The notes: a model not told the origin generated them from the letters alone. Counted from the first letter of the stretch, positions 1 through 12,430 are shown. The stretch: DNA of 64,000 bases from Tetrapyrgos nigripes (GCA_013368315.1 JAACJM010000053.1:62001-126000), one strand, 5' to 3'. Made by a program: numbers and translations.

Positions 1-134
1 TCAGTATCTCACAAGAAATACAAAGCAACTACAGGAATATCAAGCTTATACGAACAAAGTGGATAATAAGGGAAGTGTTAGGTATGGGAGCAGGCGTCCT
101 GGAAAGCCTCAATGAAGACCAACAGTCGGACGAA

Positions 135-1155
135 TTACAAAAAAGTAGCTAACAGTCCAACGATAGAGAAAATAAAGAAGGGAGAATGAGGAAAATTCGA
201 ACACGCTGAGTTAGACAGCGGCACATCAGTATTACTACCTGCATTACTACCTACAGAGTCCGGTGTTGGTTTGAAGCTTGTAGTTGCACGACGAGAGGAA
301 GTGGTAGTATCAGTGTCCAAATGGAGGGATGTGGTAGGCCCAGTAGGCTCAGCTGAAGCACTGACAGTAACGGGGGGAGGATTTTTAACGGTTTTGGAAG
401 AAGATAAAGTTGTGGTATCATCAAAGCTGGTAGTAAATAAAGGAGGACTATCGGTAATGGGAGGAGGTGGAGGTGGATCTCCTCCCCCACCTCCCCCTCC
501 CCCTCCTCCCCCACCAGCTCCAATTCCACAACACTCGCCATTCCCACAGCAAACAGTACCAGGTCGACAGCAGCCGCCAAATGAGCATGGAGTGTATTCT
601 TGGGGACAGCAGCCCAGAGTGCCGAATGTGGTCTTTATACACTGCTCGTCTGAGCTGCAGCAGCCGCCTGATGAGCACTGAATGTCGGTTTTAAGACAGC
701 AGATTGACCCGCCAAATTCGCTCCTTCCACATTTCTCACTTGAGCTGCAGCAGCCGGATGAGCACTAAGAGAAGAGAGAAGCAAAAAAGCGCTTCATTTC
801 AACATATACGGCGACGAAGAGTTGAGGTTGACTCACGCATACGGTATCTCCATTGCGGCAGCATCCTGGACCGCATGCAACTGTTCCATATCCGAGTCAG
901 CAATTCAAATTTAAACACTGAAGGGACAATATGCGTCCTTCCACTTGAGCAGCCTTGCCTGGTTGTGAGGTTTTGAAGCAATCCCTCTACAGTACCCATG
1001 AGCATAGAGAGCTCACGATCATGAGTTACACGTTCTCGAACGTCGATTCGAAATAGCTCTGAACTGCCGTAGAGTTCCGAGTCATTTCCAGATGTGGCGC
1101 AAACAAATGCCACGGAAATGAGCAATACAAGAAAAGTGAAGGCTTTAGAACCCAT
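135..1155 (-). CDS. Cysteine-rich GPI-anchored secreted protein (294 aa, 3 exons)
   Basis: Exons read on the minus strand are 945-1155, 837-880 and 135-764, joined by GT-AG introns of 64 and 72 bp; the frame closes exactly (885 nt). The first 20 residues are a signal peptide. A short linker leads to a Cys-rich region with the motif CGPGCCRNGDTVC, followed by three related modules of the CSSGGCCSSDEQC type and CCP/CCGNGECC pairs. Next come a poly-Gly run, a poly-Pro run and a Ser/Thr-rich stalk. The last residues form a hydrophobic tail ending FIFSIVGLLATFL, typical of a GPI-attachment signal. I infer a cell-surface protein; the function is unknown. The CxGGCC pattern recalls fungal small cysteine-rich surface proteins, but no precise family is claimed. 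Start choice is firm because the signal peptide begins at the first Met. Confidence 0.72.
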
Positions 1156-2385
1156 ATGGACGCAGTCGAGGATGCAGAAGACTGGAGTGTTGAATTTGTA
1201 TCGCCTGCTCTCAGCGATCCCAAATGTCGCTGTTGATCCAATCTACTGACAAGCGACACACTGTCCCGCTTTTAACACTTCCTTTAATGTCTATAATAAT
1301 ATAAGTCTTGGCATCTACGAGGTTTGATTACTGATCAGAATGATAATGATTATCAGTGGCGATTGTGGCACTCTAGTGGAACTAGTACGGGATAAGCTCT
1401 AGGAAGCGAATTGCCAGAAGCTTATTTGATGGCTATCAGTAACTACAGATTCACTGGACGAAGGCTTCATTGCACAGTGACAGAACTTTAACCAGCTGAT
1501 TTGGCGCCTACAAAAGCTGGACTCAAGAGTCGAGATTGGAGAAGGGCCTAGCCTATCTTCAATTACCTAGACAAAGAGAAGCATGCCGATTTGAACATGA
1601 AACTGGTCGTTAGTACAACCTCATATAAGTGGCGATGTGGTGAAGAGAAGATTACTGTACGATAGAACCGTGCGGTGTATCAACTTATCGGGCGCTCAGA
1701 ACGGGATTATCGCATACCATGAGTCTGTATCACAATTGGACTGTTCCCGTATTATCCCGCAGTGACACTGGTCGTCTTGCGTACATCTTAAGCACGAAAA
1801 ATCTCCAACTTGAATCGTACGTTCTATGTGTGGATTGGAAGGAAGGATGATTTTCTGGACTCCGAGTTACCTATGATACATGAGTTCCGTACTGAGTAGC
1901 TGTGAATGCTCTACTATGTACAGCATCCCTTCAATGTTGACATTCATATAACGGTTTGACAGAACATTGAGGAGACAATTTTGCTGTCTCTTCAAACAGT
2001 TTTTTGTATCCGCCTTGCCTCTACATTCTCAATCATTACGCTTTCAAGTTCCCTCTCTGCCGCTTAGTCTATCCTTTTTTGTAATTGCTGTTGTCCTCGC
2101 CGCACAGAGGTACACTGTACCTGTCTTGGCACTCTTGAAAGATGGTGGTGATATTCCGGTAAACTATGGTACCTGGATCATGAACGCTGCATGGAACCCC
2201 AATAAAAGATAAAGTAATACAGCCGTTTTCACCCCATGTCCAGATTAAGAAGTGATAGGCCGATATATATGGTTCCGTGTACTAAACCCTCAGGAGCTGG
2301 TTAATGATTAATGAAGCTAACTGAAAGATCTGTTGCACTCCACGGTGACCCAACATCATGGGAGACTCTTTCATAGTTTCATGTA
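1156..2385. other. Intergenic, no supported gene
   Basis: Upstream of the GPI-anchored protein gene. Only short ORFs without recognisable domains or splice context are present. The promoter of the minus-strand gene must lie here, but no specific site is identifiable. Confidence 0.5.
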
Positions 2386-2393
2386 GTGACCCT

Positions 2394-3114
2394 CACGAGT
2401 CGATCCGCGAGTATACTTGTACCCGTGAGGCAAGTACTTGTTACTAAAAAGGCCTTACCTGTGACCTGCCCACGATCCGTGGGAAACAGGTACTTGACCT
2501 GTGGGTTTTTTTACTTGCAGGTCACAAGTAACCTGTGAATGACCGATTCCACAGGTACCTGCAAGTATACTCTCAAGTACTTGTTCAAACTTGCATTGAC
2601 AAAATAAAAGATACATTTTCAAAAGCATTTACAGAAAGTCTAATCTATCATCTCAATATCAGAGTCATCATTCTTCTCCTTACCCTTACCACCCCGACGA
2701 AGCCGTTTTTTTATGCGTTCCCGTTTTCCCTCTCTCCCTCTCTCGCGCGGGTCACCGTCTTCTCTTTTCACCTCTCACTCTCAATAGTTATCTCTGTCTA
2801 TGTATTTTTCCTCTAGAACTACAGTTGCAAGGTCACTATAGTGGTGTACTAATTACATACCGATGTTGTTACAAATGAGAACTAATTTTGTGACTTCAAT
2901 TTAAGGAATGATTCTGAGCTGCCATGGTGGGTCTATTTTTTAGAAACAGACTCACACTCGTTTGCAAGTTTTCACATAATTTCCCACGAGTACTTGCAAG
3001 TCTGACCACCTCGTGGAGGTCTCTACTTGCGACTTGCAGGTAAGTTACCTGCAGGTATTTTTGTGGATCTACCTGCAGGTACTTGCTGACGAGTTGGACT
3101 TGTGAGGGTCACTA
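2394..3114. mobile_element. Non-autonomous hAT-like element, 721 bp
   Basis: The ends are terminal inverted repeats beginning TAGTGACCCTCAC, with AGTC shared after one mismatch. The element is flanked on both sides by a perfect 8-bp direct repeat, gtttcatg (2386-2393 and 3115-3122). An 8-bp duplication and a TAGnG terminus are the hAT superfamily pattern. Subterminal zones are rich in acttgcaggt / acctgcaggt motifs in both orientations, resembling transposase-binding repeats. There is no transposase ORF, so mobilisation would need an enzyme supplied in trans. Confidence 0.85.
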
Positions 3115-3122
3115 GTTTCATG

Positions 3123-4691
3123 ATCATTTGATGATTGACCAAAATCCTTACATAGGGGTAATTTAGCATTCCTGAAGCCACATACTGTACAAGTACTTGA
3201 AGGTAAAAGCCCGCTTCCATGATGTCAATTCCTCCAATATCAACACTAAACTCGAGTCACATACATCTACACCGTTATTGTATGCATACATGCTAACAAC
3301 CCTGAAACCCCTGCCTCCATCACCGAAGAGGAGTGTATCTAGTCTGAGGGTACACGCGCCCCTCTTGCAACGCCGTGACCTTATTATGTCAGAATGTTTC
3401 AGCACATTGCCGACGACTCAAATATGGATCCAACACTCAAATATTTTGGTGTATGAACATCGGTTAATAGTTTTCTGAAGCCTCATGAAAAATTGCGACC
3501 GGTTTTGAAGAAGAACTCGATGAGATACGTATGGTATGAAAGCCTGTCACCAACCTGTCACACTATGTGACACCCAGTACAGGCTTGGCATTTTGGCGGC
3601 ATTTTGATCTTTTGTGACGCACAAAAGAGCTCGGAAGCCTTCGCAAGTCCAGTGAGCACTATAAACAGTGCTCCAAGAAAGAGAAACTGGAGAAATACAG
3701 TATTCAGCAGCGAGGCGGCATTCTGACGGCATTTTATTCTTATGTAATAACGCTGCGGCATTGCAAGGGGGGACTATGTACCAACAGACCCAACCTTTGG
3801 TTGGGTCTGTCTAGGAGAGACTAGAGTGTATCTACCTCCTAGAAGCTGCTTTGAGGCTGGGGATTGTGGGAGCGGGGGTGAGAAGAATGCGGTGTGTTGT
3901 GTGTAGGGTCCTGGGGACCAGCAAAGATGAAGGAAAGGGACAGGTTGAATTCGTTGCTTAATGCGCCTGAGCCTGTTTGTTGTTATACTTTGAGGTTTGT
4001 ACAAGTTTTAGAGTCTGGATTGGGGGGACTCAGACTCGGGGGTAAGGTGTCTGTACATGTACTCCTCTATTCTTTATTTCCTTTTTCTCTTTAACGGGCC
4101 TTCATAGCTTCATCATTCGTTGAAGACAGTCTCCAACCATATATAGCATATCTAGATCTAATCTAATGTCACTCCGAGTCTGTAGTTTAAGAACAATTTA
4201 TCCTGCTCACAGGTGTGGCTGAGTGTACCTTGCTGAAGTGACACTGCCCAAGAAAAGACAAGTCAGACATGTGGCATCATTTCTATATTTCCGGGTGCAA
4301 GCTCACTCAATAGCTGCAGACATGTTGCATCTCCAATGTCCATTCCTCCCTTCTGACTTGTCCATATACCTTCTGCTCTCAATGCCAACGAGTCCTCTGT
4401 TGCTTAATTCTTACCTCCACTCCTGAGACAGCATGAAAAATTTACAGACAGACAAACAATGTATTCACAAACCATAGGCAGAAGTACACATAGGATCAAC
4501 CAGGCCCATTAACTGACCATTCTCAGACCGTTACATACATAGATTTTTTTCCTTTGAAATTTATAGAATGAGATGAAACCACATGGTCCTTGAGGTAAAA
4601 AAGAATCATCATTTCTTTGATTTCAGAATTGTTAGACACAGCAATTCAAGATAAAACTAGCATCAGGTTTCAGAACATGGTAGTCTCCAAA
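3123..4691. other. Intergenic with scattered short repeats
   Basis: No supported gene. The stretch 3590-3765 contains four GCGGCATT/ACGGCATT-like words. From about 3880 to 4130 there is weak resemblance to part of the repeat at 11490-12430 (the gactc-rich block followed by ctctttaacgg). Confidence 0.4.
3784..3810. repeat. Perfect 12-bp hairpin, 3-nt loop
   Basis: ACAGACCCAACC is followed by TTT and then its exact reverse complement. It could be a transcript terminator, an element remnant or chance; nothing around it decides. Confidence 0.5.
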
Positions 4692-4757
4692 AGTCAATAA
4701 AGGAACATACCGGAAGAATCACTAAAGTCAATAAAGGAACATACCGGAAGAATCACT
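4692..4757. repeat. 33-bp direct tandem duplication
   Basis: Two adjacent copies of a 33-bp unit (starting agtcaataaaggaac) abut the 3' end of the CHAT gene, just past its stop codon. Confidence 0.8.
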
Positions 4758-5282
4758 AAACTCCGTAATGGACAAATGGAACCCACTTTTCAAATTTCAT
4801 CTCACCAACCTCCTTTCGCAAATGTTCAACAGCTGTATGAAGTGCATGTACTGCACTCTGGCTTGTGCTCCAAGTTGCTGGTTCATCACTATGCCCCAAG
4901 ATACTTTTGTAGACTTTATCAGCAACTATAGGTGCATCTTTGTCCCCAATTGACCACATTGTGGCAATCACACTCGGATAACCAACAGCAAGCATACCAG
5001 CTGCAAGATGGACAGCTTCTTCAGGTAGGTCCTCATCACCTGCTGCTGTCTGACATGCAGAGAGGAATGCAAGTTCCACATTCTCAAGGGATAAGCTCAT
5101 TAAATCATGGAGCTTGAGTCTTCCATCATAAAGAGCAAAAGCACTATCAAGAGGGTTTTCCAAGTGTTGAATTCCATGGCAAGCAAGATGGACAATCTCA
5201 TACTTTCTCATTTCATTCTTAACAGTGTCAACAGTGGCTTCATCATCAGTGAGATGGCAGCTATTCTCAGGTGATGTGTAGG

Positions 5283-5582
5283 TCTGGATAGCCCTTGCCT
5301 CTTCCTTGGTGCCAGGTAGAGGTGGCATGTCTGGTGTGGCAGGTTGGGAGATGATAAGGACTTTGGTTTTTTTCCTTGGATCCTGCTGGGTTTTACTATG
5401 ACCAGAGCTAAGCATTGCTTTCAGTGTTGTTGTCTGGATAACCCTTGCCTCTTCCTTGGTGCCAGGTAGAGGTGGCATGTCTGGTGTGGCAGGTTGGGAG
5501 ATGATAAGGACTTTGGTTTTTTTCCTTGGATCCTGCTGGGTTTTACTATGACCAGAGCTAAGCATTGCTTTCAGTGTTGTTG
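5283..5582 (-). repeat. 150-bp tandem duplication inside the CHAT domain
   Basis: Two adjacent 150-bp copies (50 codons) are nearly identical; the visible difference is GCT versus GTT near the AIQ/VIQ junction. The duplication is in frame, upstream of the catalytic His, and repeats the segment from TTLKAML to LPGTKEEAR. It is very recent, judging from the near identity. Confidence 0.92.
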
Positions 5583-6693
5583 TATATGAGGAGACTGCAA
5601 AGTCAGAGAGTCTGATATTGTCTGAAGGATATTCGGAACCATAGATCCCAGCAGCATGAAGAGGGAGAAAGGCCAGTGACCCTGTCACACACCATGTAAA
5701 ATGTGGAAGACAATCTTCTGCAGAATAATCACATAGCTATCTGCAAATAAGTATATAACCAATTAAACTAACATGAAGACTTACCACATCCTTGATCCCA
5801 AAAAGAATGTGCTGCACCACATTGAACCATAAATCACCCAAGACTGATTTAAATGAGTTGACATCCCCAATTTCTGCTTCGTGCATTATACGTTTCCCAT
5901 TGCGCTCCACCCTAACATGACTAGCCTGCAGTGATGAAATCAGTAGTGAGTGCAGCTCTTCAGCTTGCTTAGATGAAAAGGTGGGGAGGGGAATATGTAT
6001 AATATTGCATGAAGAAGAAAGGATGAGTGCATCACAATGTGATTAGTCAATATTCACCATGATGATGGGTCCATTTGCAGCAGCGGGAGTAAGAGCTGAC
6101 AGTTTCCTAGGTTTCAAGAAACTACCAAAGCCATCCAACTCCCTAACTTTGGCAATGAGCTCTTCATACTCAGCTGCCAGTCGAGTATGCTGCTGTGCTT
6201 CCTGCTCCCCACTCATGCCTCTCTGCATATTTGGATTATCAATCACATGGGAGCGTGTGGATGTCCCAGCATTTTGTAATGCCCTGGAAACTGTCTCTAG
6301 ATCTTTAGCAAGCACTGGATACTGATCATGGAGATCATCCAGTGGTGATTGCAATTGAAGTATCTGGCCCCAGACTATGCTACGACCTTCCTCCAGCCAT
6401 TCAATTGCTTGGGAGAGATTCCCAACAGAAATGGCAGTTGCAACAGCAGCATTGATAGTCCTACCAATTTTGGGCAATTCTTCATAACGTCAGTGGACTG
6501 TCTGTCCAAGCCAAACAAGCTGTGGAATGATTTCCAAAACTGCTTTGTATGCATCAAGTGCTTGAGACGAATCTTGGTAAGTTGAAGATAGGGTTGCCCA
6601 TCTAGAGGCTGCATTGTATCGGACTGAAGGAGGACTTGATTTATTTTCTGTAGCTTGCTGGTAAGTTGAAGTTACATTCTCTATGTCTCCAAG

Positions 6694-9528
6694 CTCCCCA
6701 AGATGCTCAAATTGACACAGGAGTGCTGCCCCCAGGTTGGTGAGGCTAAGTGCTTTACTAGCATGGCCATCAGGAGTTAGATCCACAGCCTGTTGGCTGA
6801 CCTGAATTGCATGCTCAATGTCCTCCAGCTCTCCAAGGCAATCAAATCGACCTTTGAGTGCTACCCCAAGGTTGCTGAGCCAGGCTGCTTTGTCAGCATG
6901 GCTAGCAGGAGTTAGGTCCAGGCCCTGTTGCATGACCTGAATTGCATGCTCAATGTCCCTCAACTCTCCAAGATGCTGAAATCAATGCAGGAGTGCTCCC
7001 CCCAAGTTGGTGAGCATGACTGCTTTGGCAGCATGGTGATCAGGAGTTAGATTAATAGCCTGTTGCCTGACCAAAATTGCATGCTCAATATCTGCCAGCT
7101 CTGTGAGATGCTCAAATCAACGCAAGAGTGCCCCCCATAAGTTGCTGAGCCAGGTTATTTTGGAAGCATGGCTATCAGGAGTTAGATCAACAGCTTGTTG
7201 CATGACCCAAATTGCATGCTCAATGTCTCCCAGCTCTCCAAGATGCTCAAATCGACACTGGAGTGCTCTCCCCAGGTTGCTGTGGAGGGCTGCTTTGTCA
7301 GCATGGTCATCAGGAGTTAGATCAACAGCCTGTTGCATGACCTGAATTCCATGCTCAATGTCTCTAAGCTCTCCCAGATACTCAAATCGACCATGGAGTG
7401 CTGCCCCCAGGTTGGTGAGCCGGGCAGCTTTGAAAACATGGCTATCAGGAGTTAGATCCACAACCTGTTGCTTGACCTGAATTGCATGCTCAATGTCCTC
7501 CAGCTCTCCAAGACAATCAAATCGATTTTGGAGTGCTCCCCCTAGGTTGGCAAGCCTGAGTGATTTGTCAGCATGGCCATCAGGAGTTAGATCAACAGCC
7601 TGTTGGGTGACCTGAATTGCATGCTCAATCTCTCCCAGCTCTCCAAGATGCTCAAATCGACACAGGAGTGCTCCCCCCAGCCTGGTGAGCCGGGTTGCTG
7701 TTGCAGCATGGCCATCAGGAGTTAGCACCACAGCCTGTTGCATGACCGAAATTGCATGCTCAATGTCCCCTAGCCCCCCAAGACACTCAAAACGACACTG
7801 GAGCACTGCCCCCAAGTTGCTGAGCCTGGTTGCCTTGTCAGTATGGCCATCAGGAGTTAGATCCATGGCCTTTTGTCTGACCTGAATTGCATGCTCAATG
7901 TCTGCAAGCTCTCCAAGACGGTCAAATCGACCCTTGAGGGCTACCCCCAGGTTACTGAGCCGGGCTGCTTTGGAAGCATGGCCATCAGGAGTTAGATTCA
8001 CAGCCTGTTGCATGACCTGAATTGCATGCTGAAGTCCTCCCAGCTCTCCTTGGTATTCAAATCTGCACAGGAGTACTGCCCCCAGGTTGGCAAGCTGGAC
8101 AGCTTTGGAAGCATGGCCATCAGGAGTTAGATCCACAGCCTGTTGACTGACCTGAATTGCATGTTCAATGTCTCTCAGCTCTCCAAGACGCTCAAATCGA
8201 CACAGGAGTGCTCCACCCAGGTTGGTGAGCCAGGTTGCTTTGAGAGCATGGTCATCAGGTGTTAGATCAACACCCTGTTGCAAGACCTGAATTGCATGCT
8301 CAATATCTCCCAACTCTCCAAGTCGCTCAAATTGACACTGGAGTGCTCCTCCCAGGTTGCTGAGGTGGGCTGCTTTATCAGCATGGCCATCAGGAGTTAG
8401 ATCCACAGCCTGTTGCATGACCTGAATTGCATGCTCAATGTCCCCCATCTCCCCGAGACACTCAAATCGACACTGGAGTGCTGTCCCCAGGTTGCTGAGC
8501 TGAGTTGCTTTGTCAGCATAGCCATTAGGAGTTAGATTTACAGCGTGTTGCATGACCTGAATTGCATACTTGAGGTCCTCCAGGTCGCCACAATGTTCAA
8601 ATTGACGCAACATTGCTCCCCCCAAGCTAGCAAGCCAGGCTGCTTTGTCAGCATGGCCATCAGGAGTTAGATCAACAGCCTGTTGCATGACTTGAATTGC
8701 ATGCTCAATGTCTCCTAGCTCTCCAAGACGTTCAAATTGACACTGGAGTGCTCTCCCCAGGTTGCTGAGCCAGGCTGCCTTGAACACATGGCCATCAGGT
8801 GTCAGATCCACAGCCTGTTGGCTGACCTGAATTGCCTGTGTGATGTCTCTCAGCTTCCCAAGATGCTCAAATCGACCCCGGAGTGCTCCTCCTAGGTTGC
8901 TAAGCTGGCCTGCTTTGTCAGCATGGCCATCAGGAGTCAGATCAACACCCTGTTGGCTGACCTGAATTGCATGCTCAATGTCCTCCAGCTCTCCAAGGCA
9001 ATCAAATCGACCTTTGAGTGTTACCCCCAGGTTGCTGAGCCGGGCTGCTTTGGAAGCATGGCCATCAGGAGTTAGATCTACAGCCCTTTGCCTGATTTGA
9101 CATGCATACTCAATGTCCCCCAGCTCTCCAAGGTGTTCAAATCGATGCAGAAGTGCTCCTCCCAGGCTGGTGAGCTGGGCTGCTTTATCAGCATGCCCAT
9201 CAGGTGTTAGATCCACAGCCTGCTGCATGACCTAAATTGCATGCTCAATGTCTCCTAGCTCTCTAAGACACTCAAATTGACACTGGAGTGCCCCCCCCAG
9301 GTTGCTGAGCCGGGCTGCCTTGGAAGCATGGCCATCAGGAGTTAGATCAACAGCCTGTTGCCTGGCCCAAATTGCATGCTTGATGTCTCCCAGCTCCCCA
9401 AGACACTTAAATCGATGCAGGAGTGCTCCCCCCAGGTTGTTGAGCCGGGATGCTTTGGAAGCATGGCCATCTGGGGTGAGCTTGATCACTTCCTCCATGA
9501 GTTTCACTGCCATGTCAATTTCAGCACA
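6694..9528 (-). repeat. TPR-like array, 21 x 135 bp (45 aa)
   Basis: The PDGHA codons recur at exactly 135-bp spacing from 6761 to 9461, giving 21 units. The unit consensus runs roughly LSNLGxALxxRFExLGEL, DIEHAIQVxQQAVDLTPDGH. This is a 45-residue helical repeat related to the TPR arrays of fungal CHAT proteins; canonical TPRs are 34 residues. No unit contains an indel. A degenerate further unit lies at about 6560-6690. Units differ by a modest number of substitutions, consistent with unequal exchange or conversion. Confidence 0.9.
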
Positions 9529-10332
9529 GTCTCCAGACTGTTTGAAATGCTGTATCAACTGCACTGCAGAATTGTTCAACTCCTGAGCTTGTTCAAATAT
9601 ATGTTCAGTTGGTGTACAATTGATTGTCAAGTCAACTGAAACATGCCTTTATCCTCCTTCTCCCAGACTCCAAACTAAATACCTCCTGTACTGAGTTGTC
9701 TCTGGTCTGATGAAGCTGGGCTACTTGCTCATCAAAATGTTCTGATGGAAGACTGGACAGAGGCAAAGCTTGCTTGAGCTCAGCCTGTTCCTCCATGCCA
9801 ATAGGTGTGCAGGGGACAGACAGTTGTCTATAATACAACTGTAAGTGTGGTGGGAATTCCTTTATCAGATATTTACATACTTCAGCATTAGATTGTTCCA
9901 ATGACATGTTGATGGCCACCTCAAGCTCCGCAGCCTTATCTTCATGGTCAGGCGTAGATTGGGCAAGTATTTCTCCCACCTGCAATATCAAAATCAGATA
10001 TGTTGATTCCGTAAGTGAGAAGAGTATATAATACATACCTCTTTATTAGCTTGTTCAAAGGTCATTTTAATGGCAATCTCAAGCTCTGCAGCCTCATCCT
10101 CATGGTATTCAGGTGTAGGCTGAGCAAGTGTTCCATCTGTTGCCTACAGTAGTTAACTTAGATATGTTTACGTACACGATTGCAATGGTTACACACTACA
10201 TCTGTAGTTGTGTCCCTTGTTGGATCCTCCATTGGAATATCGGATTCTGACATGTCAGACTAGTCTTCAACCGTGTTAGGCCTACTGTGTGCAAATGACA
10301 AAACTCCATACTTACAGTTCCTGAATGGATTA

Positions 10333-10985
10333 TTACAATCCAGTACTTCCAATCAACGATGAAGGAGAAAGGCGGTGATGATGATCTGCTTCTGAACGTA
10401 AGATAGGGAAGAGGGGGGAGAAAAAGGAGGAAGGATAAAACGATGGAGGAGGATAGAGATATGGCTGGCACAATAAGTACTTGTATACGGTGAAAGGTGT
10501 TGAAGGATACGGCACTAACACGTTCGGAGTTGAAACAAAACCGTTAAGAAGTGGAAGCAAGCGGAAAACGTCCTCGTGGTATCTGCATGTTCTCTTTATT
10601 TGAGATCGAATGATCGCATCTGTCCAACGATGAACCAAACTCTCGGACGCTTCATTTCCGATATATTCCACTGCACTGCCGGTGCAAATGCTTCTACATT
10701 ATTTATGGCAGCTGGCTGTCCAATCAAAAGGCGGGCTAGTCTTCTTTTTCGATGACATTCACATGTACCATCTTGTGTCCTGCAGGCTTTAATTTCCTTC
10801 TGCTTTATCAGAGTCCCTATGGTAGCGCTAAGCATTTCCCAGAGTATCCATTGGTTAGGTGCCTCCACTACGCCGCTGAGATTTCAATGATAGTTGCGTG
10901 GATATTGGATCTCATGATCAAATAAAAGACGCCCAGCTATGTTTAGCCTAAGTTCAAGAACCTGCGGATCCGCCAACATCGGTTC
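10333..10985 (-). other. Unrecognised coding-like remnant
   Basis: Two open stretches in different frames (10596-10868 and 10333-10671) and a third around 10910-10985 look protein-like (for example NQWILWEMLSATIGT and LNIAGRLLFDHEIQYPRNYH) but are shifted relative to one another. They could be upstream exons of the CHAT gene or a decayed separate gene. No family is recognised. Confidence 0.3.
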
Positions 10986-11489
10986 GATGGCAGCAGTTCC
11001 ACCCTAGGCACTCCGATGATTGAGGTACACGCCAAAAATACCAAAATATCCGACAAGCGGATAGGTGACCGGATATGGGTATGAAAACAATCTCAACTTC
11101 AGGATCGTATACTCAATGATTCCAGTCTTTCCATCAGAGAGCTACTGGGATGTCTGAGCCTGCGATTGCGAGTATTTGCTCGACGACGAGTCTTCAGCTT
11201 CATTTCCCACTACCCGTCACCCACCATTCTTCGTCTTGACGTGGTTCTCGATGTTCTCGTCGTACTTGGACTTTTACTCGTCCCCGAGTTGGGTTGGCTT
11301 TGCCTGTACGCCAACGACAAATCCCCGTGTTCTGCGCATTCCTTCAATCCAACCCAAGACAGTACCTCAGTTGTGACGGAAGGTGGGTTTCGGTAGAGTT
11401 GATTTGGGTGAGGAGCTTTGGGTTGGAGTGGGGAAGGTAATGAGTGAGGTAAGGTGACCAAGATTCGAGAATCAAGAGACAGAGGGAGA
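10986..11489. other. Intergenic, no supported gene
   Basis: Only overlapping low-complexity ORFs on both strands, none with a recognisable domain. Confidence 0.4.
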
Positions 11490-12430
11490 TAAGAAGGAGA
11501 CGGGGACTTTGGTTGGGTTAGGTTAGTGGGGATACGAGTGGGAGCTATAGCCGCCTGAGTATCCGGCTCGGACGAGGGACTCAGAGGGTTGAGGTGGATA
11601 CTGGTGTCCGTATGGGGAGTGTACGTGTACTTTATCTCCTCTTCTCTTTCTCTTCAACGGCGTTACCCTTCTTCATTATTCTCTGAATTCTTGTTTTATT
11701 CTCGTGTATTGTGCACTAATATACAATATATAGCCTCATTCCCTGCCTTTTCTTTCCTTTCCTAGGTCTTCAAGGTCTCTTCAATCTTCCTCTCATTCTC
11801 ATCGTCATCCCAATCCAGCAGCCACATACGTCCGGGCTATGAGTATGACGGTGTCGACGAAATCTGCAACGAAGAGGCAGAAGAAGCAAGACATGGTGCC
11901 GATGTCTATTGTGCTAACACCGACAACACGCCTACTATGAGGACCACACCAACGCATTTGCGTTTACGCATCTTCGCCGACATGCATGACCAAGATTCAA
12001 AACCTCATCCCTTGTATGCCCTCATTTATTTCCGGCAATCTCGTGTTGTTGAAGGTTTCACGTCGTTGGAGGATATCAGGTGGTAATGTCGGGTGTTCTC
12101 TGGGAGGTTTTGAGGCAGAGTTTGGGACAGGAACTTTTGGATAAGTTAACGCAAATACATGTATATCGATCTTATTCAGACGATTGTGATGGCCATAAGA
12201 GTGGCACCTTACCCACATGAGACTTTCAATCATTATCATTCGTCTCCGCTTTCCAATTGAGATCTATCTGAATCCAATATAGAGCATACATACACTCAAA
12301 GATATATCGGTTCTCGCTCTCATTTAGGGTGCATGTCTTATGATCAACGTGAGTCTAGTACTTCTGCATCTATGAAAAACTCCAATCTAACCCACGCCAA
12401 AACTCTTCCCGACGTCTCTGCTGTTGCATG
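11490..12430 (+). repeat. Dispersed repeat, copy A (inverted partner at 48500-49515)
   Basis: Colinear blocks match the reverse complement of 48500-49515: the ctaggtcttc...tccagcagccacat block (11763-11830), the acgcatcttcgccgacatgc block (11965), the ttttggataagttaacg block (12135) and the tctgcatctatgaaaaa block (12360). Both copies share a translated pattern NPAATxVxA...KSATKxQKKQ, so the ancestor may have been coding. Neither copy retains a long frame. Confidence 0.7.

Larger units (their letters stand above)
4756..10160 (-). pseudogene. TPR-CHAT protease-like gene, disrupted by nonsense codons
   Basis: The minus-strand gene has N-terminal exons around 9684-10160, a long TPR array, a linker, and a C-terminal CHAT (caspase-HetF-associated-with-TPRs) domain at 4756-5690. 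The CHAT His and Cys motifs are intact: HLACHG near 5174-5191 and LSACQTAAG near 5035-5065, so the caspase-like dyad is retained. The C-terminus ends WVPFVHYGV, a natural-looking end. A GT-AG-like intron separates CHAT from the linker (donor near 5780). In-frame stops interrupt the coding frame at 9232 (TAG), 7117 (TGA), 6982 (TGA), 6490 (TGA) and 6043 (TAA). Reading frame is otherwise kept throughout, so decay was by point mutation. Fungal CHAT proteins are thought to act as regulated cysteine proteases in NLR-like signalling; that role is inference here. The 5' exon phase could not be resolved. A sequencing error or strain polymorphism at one stop is possible, but not at all five. Confidence 0.8.

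Noticed and set aside
271..681. Plus-strand 136-aa ORF with a poly-Pro run
   Set aside because: It is antisense to the well-supported spliced GPI-protein exon; its repeats are the mirror of the poly-Gly and Cys codons.
7103..7885. Plus-strand ORFs with repeated Ser/Cys patterns
   Set aside because: Shadows of the TPR repeat on the opposite strand.
6490..9234. Introns used to skip the in-frame stops of the TPR array
   Set aside because: The repeat phase is an unbroken 135 bp across each stop and no consistent donor/acceptor pair brackets them; stop mutation is simpler.
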